This document shows positions 7,841 to 15,739 of a stretch of 21,910 bases of DNA, piece after piece; the stretch's first letter is position 1, and each line of letters opens with the position of its first letter. Under the pieces are notes generated by a model, which had not been told where the DNA came from, did no database searches, and saw only the letters and a program-made list of their open reading frames with translations. Source of the stretch: Ruminococcus sp. UBA7013 (GTDB taxonomy: Bacteria > Bacillota > Clostridia > Oscillospirales > Ruminococcaceae); NCBI GenBank assembly GCA_002449585.1, contig DJXD01000059.1:1-21910 (forward strand), in the 5' to 3' direction. Made by a program: the position numbers and the translations under genes.

Positions 7841-8826
7841 AACAAATCCTTTCTGAATATTAATTCCGGCAATTTTTTCCGGCATACAGCCAGCGTCACG
7901 CCCGGAAATTTTACTTTTCCTGTCAATGCTTCTCCGCATTCGGATGCCAGATAACTACATGCTTCTGCAACAGAAGGAAGCCCTGTCACTTGCTGGACAA
8001 ATTCTGAATTTTCAAATATCTTGTTACAATTTCGAATAGCATCATCAGGAATAATTTGCAAAGAAAAGCCATATTTATCACAAAGCTGTAAAATAGCAGA
8101 TTCTTTCTGTTTCAGTCCGATTGTAGCCACTGATATGACAGAATGCACACTTAGATGCAATTCCTGCATCAGTTTTAAAAAACAATTTTCCAGATGTTCC
8201 GGAGGAGTCTGCTTTTTACATCCGATCCCAATAATAAGACTTTTAGGTCTTAACAGCAATGCATCAGATGCTGACAGGATTTTATCAGAAATTACAACTT
8301 GAGCCGGGAGTGTATCTGTCAGGAAAATAGGATCATAATGCTGTATCCGGAAATCAGAATACACACTAATTTTCTGTCCCTCCAGCATGGCACTGCTGAC
8401 AGATTTCAATGCAGACAAATTTTCAATATATAGATCATTGGCTTTTGCAAAAAGATCAAATGCAATCAAATTTTCCGTATCTGTAGCGGTTGTAATCACG
8501 GGAACGGCATCCAGAATTTCAGCGATCTGTACAGCAAGCGCATTTGCTCCGCCAAGATGACCAGAAAGAAGGCTGATCACAAATTTTCCTTTTTGATCAA
8601 TCACAATCACAGCTGGATCATTCGCTTTGGATTCTAATAAATCTGCAATTGTCCGGATAACGATCCCTGTGGCCATAACGAAAACAAATGCATCATATTT
8701 ATGAAAATCCTGTCTGATCGTTTGCCTGAAATTTTCTTTTGATTCGATCTGTCCGCCCAGTGCAGAACAGATTTTTTCTGTGATCTGTCTGCCCTGAGAA
8801 GTCAGCCAGAAATATGCAATTTTCAT
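7837..8826 (-). CDS. cbiG: Cobalt-precorrin-5A hydrolase
   Basis: Opens the delta-lactone ring of cobalt-precorrin-5A and releases acetaldehyde, a step specific to the anaerobic pathway; CbiG therefore marks this operon as oxygen-independent. At 329 residues it has the full layout: an N-terminal domain with SGHLGGAN (88-95) after DQKGKFVISL, a central linker, and a C-terminal domain starting at GIGCKK (200-205) and carrying LPSVAEA. Four-base overlaps link it to cbiF upstream and cbiH downstream. Confidence 0.94.
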   Translation of the reverse strand: MKIAYFWLTSQGRQITEKICSALGGQIESKENFRQTIRQDFHKYDAFVFVMATGIVIRTIADLLESKANDPAVIVIDQKGKFVISLLSGHLGGANALAVQIAEILDAVPVITTATDTENLIAFDLFAKANDLYIENLSALKSVSSAMLEGQKISVYSDFRIQHYDPIFLTDTLPAQVVISDKILSASDALLLRPKSLIIGIGCKKQTPPEHLENCFLKLMQELHLSVHSVISVATIGLKQKESAILQLCDKYGFSLQIIPDDAIRNCNKIFENSEFVQQVTGLPSVAEACSYLASECGEALTGKVKFPGVTLAVCRKKLPELIFRKDLL

Positions 8827-9578
8827 TCAGCTGCTCCTTGTCTGTATCCATGTGTAAAATGTTTATCATAAAGCTTTGAGAGTGCATAATCATCGCCCAA
8901 AAATCTGCCGATCATGATCAAAGCTGTTCTATCAATGCCAGCCTGTTTGGTTTTTTCTGCAATATTATCCAGTGTGCCCCGGATGATCTTCTGTTCCGGC
9001 CAGCTTGCTTTATATACGACAGCAGCAGGAGTATTTTTCGGATAGCCCATGCAGAGCCGCTCACAGAGTTCCGTTATGCGCCCAACGGATAGGAAAATAA
9101 TCATAGTTGCCTGATGTTTTGCTAATGCTTCTATTTTTTCAAGTTCCGGAACAGGCGTTCGGCCTTCCAATCTGGTTAATATGATCGTTTGTGATACATC
9201 TGGCAGAGTATATTCTACCTGCATGGCGGCGGCGGCGGCCAGAAAAGAACTGACTCCCGGAATCACTTCATGCGTAATGCCAAGCTGATCCAGAGCATCC
9301 ATCTGTTCCCGGATTGCACCATAAACAGAAGGATCTCCTGTATGTATCCGAACAGTCATTTTTCCCTGCTGTTCGGCTTTTTTCATAACAGAAATGACTT
9401 CTTCCAATGTCATCCCTGCGCTGTCATAAATCTGACAGCCCAGTTTTGCATCCTGCAATACTTCCGGATTGACAAGTGAACCTGTATAAATAATCACATC
9501 TGCTTGATCAATCTTTTTTTTGCCTTTGATTGTTAATAATTCCGGATCGCCTGCGCCTGCACCAATGAAATAAATCAT
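8823..9578 (-). CDS. cbiF: Cobalt-precorrin-4 C11-methyltransferase
   Basis: SAM-dependent methyltransferase of 251 residues acting at C11. It has the tetrapyrrole-methylase fold signatures GAGAGDPELLT (6-16) and HTGDPSVYGA (79-88), plus VIPGVSSFLAAAA. The segment DVSQTIILTRLEGRTPVP is typical of CbiF/CobM. AGAGGA stands 5 nt before the ATG, and the start overlaps the cbiL stop as ATGA. The following cbiG start overlaps its own stop the same way. Confidence 0.95.
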   Translation of the reverse strand: MIYFIGAGAGDPELLTIKGKKKIDQADVIIYTGSLVNPEVLQDAKLGCQIYDSAGMTLEEVISVMKKAEQQGKMTVRIHTGDPSVYGAIREQMDALDQLGITHEVIPGVSSFLAAAAAMQVEYTLPDVSQTIILTRLEGRTPVPELEKIEALAKHQATMIIFLSVGRITELCERLCMGYPKNTPAAVVYKASWPEQKIIRGTLDNIAEKTKQAGIDRTALIMIGRFLGDDYALSKLYDKHFTHGYRQGAAE

Positions 9579-10252
9579 AATAATCCTCTTTTCCTGATTA
9601 GTAATGTAATAAAATAAGATTGCTTTTCTACAGGAGAGCCAATATATTCATCTGTCATGCCCAGATTATAGAACATGATTGTTTTTTCTGTGAGATGCTG
9701 TTCTTTCAGCATGGGAATCAGCCAGTGCAGAGCTTTTCCGGCTTTCATGATCATAATATTATCTGCTACATTCAGCGCATTGATAATGATATCTGGAGAA
9801 GTTACCGCTGGAATCATCAGCAAAGATTCCTGTTTTTCACAAAGACTGATCTGTGCTTTAGCCGCCCCATCTATAAAAGAAGGAATCCCCGGAATCACTT
9901 CTGTCTGATAACCCATTTCCGCAACTGCCCGACGGACATATGCCGCTGTACTGTAAACAGATACATCCCCGATTGTGATCATGGCAACGATTTTTCCCTG
10001 ATGCAAACGCTCTATAACTGGTGTCAGCACACCAGAAAATAAATATTCTGTTTCATGCAGATCTGCTTTCATAGGAAACAGAAGTTCTAATATTTCAGCA
10101 TGGGATATATCTGCCTGAATCATGTCAAAAGCTCTTGAACCTGTATTTTTCTGGCTGACTGGTGTGATAATTACATCAGCCTGTTCCAAAATTTTCTTTG
10201 CTCGACATGTCAGTTCCCCCATGCCGATCCCAATGACATAAAACGGATACAT
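9575..10252 (-). CDS. cbiL: Cobalt-factor II C20-methyltransferase
   Basis: A SAM-dependent methyltransferase of 225 residues that adds the C20 methyl group, the first methylation after cobalt insertion. Visible motifs are the N-terminal GIGMGELTCRA, TIGDVSVYSTAAYV (93-106) and VIPGIPSFIDGAA. CbiL is the methylase with YST after this loop. The usual GDP of the loop reads GDV here, a small departure at a conserved place. The ATG lies 3 nt after the cbiET stop and GAGGTG serves as Shine-Dalgarno. The choice of CbiL over other members also follows from all its paralogues being accounted for. Confidence 0.9.
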   Translation of the reverse strand: MYPFYVIGIGMGELTCRAKKILEQADVIITPVSQKNTGSRAFDMIQADISHAEILELLFPMKADLHETEYLFSGVLTPVIERLHQGKIVAMITIGDVSVYSTAAYVRRAVAEMGYQTEVIPGIPSFIDGAAKAQISLCEKQESLLMIPAVTSPDIIINALNVADNIMIMKAGKALHWLIPMLKEQHLTEKTIMFYNLGMTDEYIGSPVEKQSYFITLLIRKRGLL

Positions 10253-10255
10253 GAT

Positions 10256-11455
10256 TCACCTCGTCATGCAGGAATAAATCATAATAGGATGCTGTTCCTG
10301 CAAAATATGATAATTTTTTATACTTTTCGCATGGCTGACAGAAATCTGCATAATATCACATTCAGGCAAATTATGTAGAATTGGCCATAATTCAGCTTGT
10401 GTTTCCAATGTGACAGCTGAAATCACAAGGCGGATTTTTTTTGATATTTGCATAATCTGCCGGAATAATTCCGGAAATTCCCCTCCGCTTCCGCCGATGA
10501 AAATGCATTCCGGATCAGGTAAAGCACAAATCTGTTCTGATGCCATTCCAGCACAGATATGTAGATTTTCAAGAGAGAAATAATTTTTATTTTTCTGTAG
10601 AATCTCCAGAGCAGCGGCTTTATATTCTACAGCATATACATGTCCGAATGGACACATTCTAGCACATTCGACAGAAATGCTCCCAGTACCAGCACCAATA
10701 TCCCAGATAACAGCATCAGGTGTTAATTTTAATTTGCTTAGAATCACGGCTCTGATTTCTTCTCTAGTCATGGGGGATGCATTACGGAGAAATGCGCTAT
10801 CCGGAAGCAATGCCGGACAGCTGACAGGCTTCGGATCAGGATTTTTAACAGCCGCTACACATAATGCCGGATTTTTGATTTCAAGAAATTGTTCCGGCTT
10901 TCCATGTTTCAGGATTTGTGCGGATGCTGTCAGATCTGATCCAAAATATAATTCTGTTTCTGTGAGCTGATATGCTATCAATGCATGTGCAATTTCTTTC
11001 ACACCCTGCTGTTCGGAACAGAAAAAGAAAGTGATTGGATGCGAAGAAACGGCATAGGCAATTTTTCCGGCAGAACATTCCCGGCCGTGCAGGCTCAGAA
11101 TTGCAGCCTGTTCCATAGTCAGGCCAAATGCTGAACCCAGTATCTGAAGCGAGCTTACCCCTGGTATGATCTCCGGTTTCAGATCTGGATATTTATTTTT
11201 TATTGTCCGGTATAGACTATATAATAACGGATCTCCCGATACAATCAAAGCAATGCTTTGTTTTTCCAGCCGTGAAGGAAGCAAATCCAGAAATCTGGAT
11301 AGCTTTCCCATAGATTCACCGTCTGGAATCTGTAATGTATGCAAAATTCTATCTGATGCAATTACACAGTCTGCTGTTGCAATTGCTTTTTTGGCTGCCG
11401 GAAGCAGATAATCTTTTGTACCGCCTCCACCACCGATTATGATAAGTTGTTTCAT
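10256..11455 (-). CDS. cbiET: Fused cobalt-precorrin-7 C5-methyltransferase / cobalt-precorrin-6B C15-methyltransferase (decarboxylating)
   Basis: A 399-residue fusion equivalent to aerobic CobL. Residues 1-about 205 are CbiE (tetrapyrrole methylase fold): SGDPLLYS at 73-80, IIPGVSSLQ and FGSDLTA. Residues about 220-399 are CbiT: RNASPMTREEIRAVILSKL followed by the SAM-binding loop DIGAGTGS (252-259) and FIGGSGG. CbiT methylates C15 and decarboxylates the C12 acetate; CbiE methylates C5. I chose the ATG at 11455, which overlaps the cbiD stop as ATGA and gives the family N terminus MKQLIIIGGGGG. An ATG four codons upstream (11467) is possible but no better supported. Confidence 0.94.
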   Translation of the reverse strand: MKQLIIIGGGGGTKDYLLPAAKKAIATADCVIASDRILHTLQIPDGESMGKLSRFLDLLPSRLEKQSIALIVSGDPLLYSLYRTIKNKYPDLKPEIIPGVSSLQILGSAFGLTMEQAAILSLHGRECSAGKIAYAVSSHPITFFFCSEQQGVKEIAHALIAYQLTETELYFGSDLTASAQILKHGKPEQFLEIKNPALCVAAVKNPDPKPVSCPALLPDSAFLRNASPMTREEIRAVILSKLKLTPDAVIWDIGAGTGSISVECARMCPFGHVYAVEYKAAALEILQKNKNYFSLENLHICAGMASEQICALPDPECIFIGGSGGEFPELFRQIMQISKKIRLVISAVTLETQAELWPILHNLPECDIMQISVSHAKSIKNYHILQEQHPIMIYSCMTR

Positions 11456-12531
11456 GAATGACACCATACTTTCAGAATCTGTTCTGTCTGTTCTGTTTTC
11501 GCAAGCAGCTGATTTTGTTCATCAATCAGGATCATACCAATCTGGATTTTGCTATGTGTCCGGAGTTCACAGTTCCGGATACCTGCCTCTGCAATAGACT
11601 GCCATATATGCTGAAATCCGGAAGCTGTCAGAATTTCCTCCATATGTATGGTCGTCCGGCATTGATATAATTTATGAATCAAGGCAGTATCCGCCCCCGC
11701 AAGTGCCGCATGTGTGCAAATAATTTCACGCTGTCCGCCAGCGGTATGACTGTGCAGATACATGATATCAGCCGCTGGTTTGCATAATTTTCCAGGTCTA
11801 CCTGTCAGCAAGATTTCTTTAAATTCTAATTCTTCCGCACAATCCAGAAGAAAACCTAGATAATTGCTGCATAGCATAATCGCTCCATGATCCGGATAAT
11901 GCTGTTTCAGATAATTTTCACCGGCGTATCCTGTTACAAATGCGCAGGATTCCCCAGATTCTTCCCGATGCATGGATAATTCTAGCCGGAGTGAATCTTT
12001 CACAGCTTCCTCGCTCATGGGTCGAATAATGCCGGTTGTGCCTAATATTGATAAACCACCTTCAATGCCAAGTCGTGAATTAAATGTATGTTCTGCCAGC
12101 TTTTTCCCATTCGGAATAGAAATTGTCACAATGGCGGCCTTTGTGCCGATTACAGAGCGAATTGCTTTTATGATCATCTGTCTGGGAACAGGATTCACAG
12201 CAGGCTCACCAACAGGGAGCTTTAATCCTTTTTTTGTGATAATGCCAATGCCTTCGCCTGCATGAAATATAATATCACCATCATGCGGAAAAATCTGCAC
12301 ATGTGAGATCACAAGACAACCATCTGTACAATCTGGATCATCTCCGGCATCTTTGACCACGCCGCACATATACTGGCCACAGTTCTGAATTTCTAGATGC
12401 AGGATCACTCCGGAGGGCGTTTCTAAACAAACTTGATCCGGCATAGTGCCAGTGATCTGCCATATGACAGAGCCAAGACTTGCCGCCGCCGCACAAGATC
12501 CCGTTGTATAACCTTCTCTTAATTTTTTCAT
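11452..12531 (-). CDS. cbiD: Cobalt-precorrin-5B C1-methyltransferase
   Basis: The anaerobic-pathway C1 methyltransferase, 359 residues. The N-terminal hallmark GYTTGSCAAAA lies at 7-17, and ILGTTGIIRPMSEEA follows near residue 165. These are diagnostic of CbiD, which is unrelated to the other corrin methylases. The ATG overlaps the cbiP stop (ATGA). No clear Shine-Dalgarno precedes it, so translation is probably coupled to cbiP. Confidence 0.95.
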   Translation of the reverse strand: MKKLREGYTTGSCAAAASLGSVIWQITGTMPDQVCLETPSGVILHLEIQNCGQYMCGVVKDAGDDPDCTDGCLVISHVQIFPHDGDIIFHAGEGIGIITKKGLKLPVGEPAVNPVPRQMIIKAIRSVIGTKAAIVTISIPNGKKLAEHTFNSRLGIEGGLSILGTTGIIRPMSEEAVKDSLRLELSMHREESGESCAFVTGYAGENYLKQHYPDHGAIMLCSNYLGFLLDCAEELEFKEILLTGRPGKLCKPAADIMYLHSHTAGGQREIICTHAALAGADTALIHKLYQCRTTIHMEEILTASGFQHIWQSIAEAGIRNCELRTHSKIQIGMILIDEQNQLLAKTEQTEQILKVWCHS

Positions 12532-14006
12532 GATAGATTTATAATTTCATAGATTTTCTGCATATCCAGATGAGAACGGAGCAGATCTGCCAGCTGATCA
12601 TATTGCCTATTTTTATAAATTTCAGAATCAGAAATCTGAAAATCAGCTGTCACATGTTTTTGTTCGGCCAAAACTGTGAGAAATTTCTGAGTAAATTCGA
12701 CATTGTCAAAAATTCCATGCAGATATGTTCCGCATACGGTTTGATCTGGATTACAAAAACCATCTGTTTGATCATGATCCAATGCAATCAGCGGCAAAGC
12801 ATTTCCCGTTGTTTCTCCCATATGAATTTCATAGCCGCTGATCTCTGTGCCGGATAAATTGGCAAATCTGCCTTCCAAATGACAGATTTTTCCATGTGCG
12901 CGAGAACGATGCTTGACAGGATGAAAAATTGTTTCTGTATTCAGCAGACCCATGCCCCGTAGTCTGCCTTCTTCAGGATCTGTAATCTGATTCCCCAGCA
13001 TTTGAAACCCTCCGCAGATCCCGAACAGCTGACAGCCCTTATCATGCGCTTTCAGAATGCCGGATTCTAAACCATTCTGCCGCATCCAATCCAGATCAGA
13101 AATTGTATTTTTAGTTCCGGGCAATATAATCAGATCAGGCTGATCCAGTTCATACAGCTTTGTCACATATCGGACAGATACCCCCGGTATGCGCTCCAAT
13201 GCTTCCAGATCTGTAAAATTAGAAATCCGTGGGAACTGAATGACAGCAATATCTAGCAAAGCTTCTTGTTTTTGATGCTGTTTCAACCGTTCTGATAAAC
13301 TATCTTCATCATCAAGATCCAGATTTGCATAAGGCAGAACGCCTAATATTGGAATATCTGTTAAATCTTCGAGCATCGTCAGACCTGGACGGAGAATTTC
13401 AGGATCACCACGGAATTTATTAATAATCATCCCATGAATGCGAGCCTTTTCTTCTGGATTCAGAAGCATGACAGTTCCATACAAAGATGCAAACACGCCG
13501 CCACGATCAATATCACCCACCAGAAGCACCGGAGAATCTGACAATTCTGCCATTCCCATATTGACAATATCAACAGACCTGAGATTGATTTCCGCCGGAC
13601 TGCCTGCACCTTCCAGCACAATAATATCATATTCAGACGCAAGTGAATGATACGCTTTTAAGATTTCCGGAACAAGTTCTTTTTTTTTCTGATAATATTC
13701 ACGGGCTGACATCATCCCCCAGATTTCTCCATTCACAATGACTTGTGAACCCTTTTCACTGGATGGCTTTAATAAAATCGGATTCATGCGGATGTCCGGT
13801 TCAATTCCGGCGGCTTCTGCCTGCATGACCTGAGCACGCCCCATTTCCAGATGATTTTTTGTAATATAAGAATTCAAAGCCATATTCTGTGATTTAAAAG
13901 GTGCGGTTTTATAGCCATCTTGATGGAAGACCCGGCATAACCCAGCTGTGACAAAGCTTTTTCCAGCAGAGGACATTGTTCCCATGATCATAATTGATTT
14001 CGCCAT
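12528..14006 (-). CDS. cbiP: Cobyric acid synthase (glutamine-hydrolysing)
   Basis: Amidates side chains b, d, e and g of adenosylcobyrinate diamide using ATP and glutamine. With the ATG at 14006 it has 492 residues. The synthetase domain has the P-loop-like GTMSSAGKS (9-17), and LEGAGSPAEINLR follows. The C-terminal glutaminase domain has the nucleophile Cys331 in GICGGFQMLG and His430 in YLHGIFDN. AGGAGG stands 8 nt before this ATG, which decides the start; an upstream in-frame ATG at 14036 would add ten unconserved residues and lies in the repeat region. It is the first cobalamin gene after the three-gene insertion and has one copy of the 42-bp repeat just upstream. Confidence 0.95.
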   Translation of the reverse strand: MAKSIMIMGTMSSAGKSFVTAGLCRVFHQDGYKTAPFKSQNMALNSYITKNHLEMGRAQVMQAEAAGIEPDIRMNPILLKPSSEKGSQVIVNGEIWGMMSAREYYQKKKELVPEILKAYHSLASEYDIIVLEGAGSPAEINLRSVDIVNMGMAELSDSPVLLVGDIDRGGVFASLYGTVMLLNPEEKARIHGMIINKFRGDPEILRPGLTMLEDLTDIPILGVLPYANLDLDDEDSLSERLKQHQKQEALLDIAVIQFPRISNFTDLEALERIPGVSVRYVTKLYELDQPDLIILPGTKNTISDLDWMRQNGLESGILKAHDKGCQLFGICGGFQMLGNQITDPEEGRLRGMGLLNTETIFHPVKHRSRAHGKICHLEGRFANLSGTEISGYEIHMGETTGNALPLIALDHDQTDGFCNPDQTVCGTYLHGIFDNVEFTQKFLTVLAEQKHVTADFQISDSEIYKNRQYDQLADLLRSHLDMQKIYEIINLS

Positions 14007-14030
14007 TTGATCAACCTCCTGTTCATGTTT

Positions 14031-14072
14031 TCTCAATTCGGTTTTGTGTTTCTTCTAGATAAATCAGAATTT
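14031..14072. repeat. 42-bp direct repeat, copy A
   Basis: It matches 15151-15192 at 40 of 42 positions in the same orientation. It covers the last codons of the unknown gene at 14064 and the space before the cbiP ribosome site. With copy B it brackets the two unknown genes, so recombination between the copies would remove exactly these two genes. Confidence 0.85.
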
Positions 14073-14540
14073 GTCTAATTCTATGAATACTTTGACATTT
14101 GAAATAAGTTCAGGATTGCCATTAACACCATATACAGATAAAGCTTCTAAAAGTAACTTAACAAATTCTTCATAAGAAGAGAAAATATTTAAATTTTTAG
14201 GGTTAACTATTTTTATTACTTTCCAATTTAGAATTAGATTTACATTATACTTTTTTTTTAAAATTTCTTCCTCTGTTTGATTTAAATAAGAATTTAACAT
14301 TTGAAATGACAGTATTTGTTTTTTTTCTAGATTCGTGTTCAAAAATGCGAATGTTTTAATCTCATAGCATTCTCTATCTGCAATACCACAATTGACAAGC
14401 GCAATATTTCTTTCCCTATCAACAGTCCATTTATATGGAATTAAGCAATATTTAGGCAAATTCCACCTAGGATCTGCTATTTTCGCTTCAGCAAAAGCTT
14501 GCTTTTCTTTATTTGTTAGATATTGGTTTATAAAAGACAT
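14064..14540 (-). CDS. Protein of unknown function
   Basis: I do not recognise this 158-residue protein. It is soluble, lysine- and asparagine-rich, without a signal peptide or membrane segment, and is predicted mixed alpha/beta with a C-terminal helix followed by a strand. GAGGAT lies 6 nt before the ATG, so it looks translated. It begins 14 nt after the stop of the membrane protein gene and runs in the direction of the cobalamin operon, which it interrupts. It is visibly richer in A+T than the cobalamin genes on both sides, suggesting separate origin. Its last residues fall inside repeat copy A. Size and context would fit an immunity-type or accessory gene, but nothing in the sequence proves that. 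Confidence 0.6.
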   Translation of the reverse strand: MSFINQYLTNKEKQAFAEAKIADPRWNLPKYCLIPYKWTVDRERNIALVNCGIADRECYEIKTFAFLNTNLEKKQILSFQMLNSYLNQTEEEILKKKYNVNLILNWKVIKIVNPKNLNIFSSYEEFVKLLLEALSVYGVNGNPELISNVKVFIELDKF

Positions 14541-14554
14541 AATTAAATCCTCAT

Positions 14555-15121
14555 TTATGGTGTGAGTATCTGCAAATTACTTATGATACCTGTGTTTTCA
14601 TAGAAACTTATTTTTATGGGATACTTAGCGTGATAAATTTTTACTAATTCAAAATCAACTGCTGGTCTTGATTTATCAACTGGGTCATTTTTTAACTCAT
14701 CATATTGTGCATCTGTCAGACGAAAATCATAAACCTTATTATTGCATTCTATTGTGAGTGTTTTTTTATTCAAGCCTTCGAAATTATCAATTAAAAACAC
14801 ATCTGAATGAAATTCTATCTTTTTACCGAAAACATCTTTATAATAAATACCAGAATGCGTCACAAGCCAGTAAATCGGAATCAATGTGAATACGGATAAC
14901 CATATATAACTCTTTCTATTTTCAGATATGCAATTTATAACAAAAAGCAACGGACTAAGAATCCCTAAAAGTATTCCAAGAGAGTAAAAGAGCATAATTG
15001 TTATAAATCGTATATCTCCATTAAGAATATAGGTGCTTTCAAAATAGTAAGCAGATGAAATGCAGATTATCAGTAAAATATATGCTGGTATATAAGCTTT
15101 TTTTCTTGTTTTCGTTTTCAT
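14555..15121 (-). CDS. Small membrane protein of unknown function
   Basis: A 188-residue protein with a lysine-rich N terminus and three hydrophobic segments at about 10-27, 37-62 and 69-86, followed by a hydrophilic C-terminal domain of about 100 residues. That domain contains LTIECNNKVYDFRLTDAQYDELK and probably lies on one side of the membrane. The ATG at 15121 is chosen because GGAGA lies about 6 nt upstream; an earlier ATG at 15145 precedes that Shine-Dalgarno. It is A+T rich like its unknown neighbour, to which it is linked by a 14-nt gap. No family was recognised. It belongs to the block that splits the cobalamin operon between cobD and cbiP. Confidence 0.6.
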   Translation of the reverse strand: MKTKTRKKAYIPAYILLIICISSAYYFESTYILNGDIRFITIMLFYSLGILLGILSPLLFVINCISENRKSYIWLSVFTLIPIYWLVTHSGIYYKDVFGKKIEFHSDVFLIDNFEGLNKKTLTIECNNKVYDFRLTDAQYDELKNDPVDKSRPAVDFELVKIYHAKYPIKISFYENTGIISNLQILTP

Positions 15122-15150
15122 AAAGTATCTCCTAATGATTTTCATTTTTC

Positions 15151-15192
15151 TCTCAATTCGGTTTTGTGTTTCTTTAAGATAAATCAGAATTT
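15151..15192. repeat. 42-bp direct repeat, copy B
   Basis: Same orientation as 14031-14072, differing at two adjacent bases. It lies between the GNAT gene and the membrane protein gene. Its right part contains a small hairpin, ATAAAT (15179-15184) with ATTTAT (15189-15194). Confidence 0.85.
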
Positions 15193-15194
15193 AT
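15175..15194. repeat. 20-bp inverted repeat, left copy beside the GNAT gene
   Basis: It matches the reverse complement of 15720-15739 at 19 of 20 positions. Each copy is itself partly palindromic (ATAAAT, 4 nt, ATTTAT), which weakens the case that the two copies share a meaningful orientation. Confidence 0.5.
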
Positions 15195-15197
15195 ATA

Positions 15198-15707
15198 CTA
15201 CATTTCTTTTCTGAAAGCAAACATTCCTTCATTTCCATCTCCGATAAAATCTTCCGGAGAATCAGGCATAGGGTGCTTTTCATTGAAAAATTCTGTAATA
15301 TAAAAGCCACAAACATTCACATAAAAATGGATATTTCTCTTTTCAAAATATGGAGTACAAGTTTCCCATACTTTTGTATCTGAATGCCTTTTTTCTATTT
15401 CAAGCCATATTTTCTTTCCTATATTTCGACCTTGCAATCCATATTTCACATAAAGCAAATCCAGATGATTGTGCTGTGTTATTTCATTGATTACTACAAC
15501 TGCTCCTCTGACCATTTCACCGTCAAGCATTGCTTTATAAGCAACAGCTCCTTTGGAATTCAAAGAACAATCAATATCATTTTCGGGCAAAATAATTTCA
15601 TTTGTTTTTCCAAATCTTTGTTCAAAGCTTTTTTGAAATGCTTCCTGCAAATCTGCTTTGAACTGTTTCAAATCCTTATCCTCTAATCTTATTAACTCAA
15701 AAGACAT
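15198..15707 (-). CDS. GNAT-family N-acetyltransferase
   Basis: A 169-residue acetyl-CoA-dependent acyltransferase of the GNAT fold. The acetyl-CoA loop is visible as LQGRNIGKKIWLEIEKR (Q-x-x-x-x-G-K variant of motif A), after the strand HLDLLYVKY. The C-terminal part FYVNVCGFYITEFF matches the usual final strand-helix region. Substrate unknown. GAGGT lies about 6 nt before the ATG. It lies between cobD and the unknown membrane gene inside the cobalamin operon and is flanked by 20-bp inverted repeats. A role in cobalamin synthesis is not expected; cargo of a past insertion is more likely. Confidence 0.8.
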   Translation of the reverse strand: MSFELIRLEDKDLKQFKADLQEAFQKSFEQRFGKTNEIILPENDIDCSLNSKGAVAYKAMLDGEMVRGAVVVINEITQHNHLDLLYVKYGLQGRNIGKKIWLEIEKRHSDTKVWETCTPYFEKRNIHFYVNVCGFYITEFFNEKHPMPDSPEDFIGDGNEGMFAFRKEM

Positions 15708-15719
15708 TTTTTACCTCAC

Positions 15720-15739
15720 ATAAATTCCGATTTATCTTA
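15720..15739. repeat. 20-bp inverted repeat, right copy beside the GNAT gene
   Basis: The inverted partner of 15175-15194 (19 of 20). It overlaps the cobD stop codon and contains the small hairpin ATAAAT/ATTTAT with loop TCCG. Together with the left copy it brackets the GNAT gene. Confidence 0.5.

Noticed and set aside
7838..7939. A longer N terminus for cbiH
   Set aside because: The extra 33 residues lie inside cbiG in another frame and precede the conserved MKIFVIGFGSGD start, which has a ribosome site and an ATGA overlap.
9620..10042. A 140-codon open frame on the + strand inside cbiL
   Set aside because: Antisense shadow with an unnatural composition rich in His, Cys and Arg, and no family signature.
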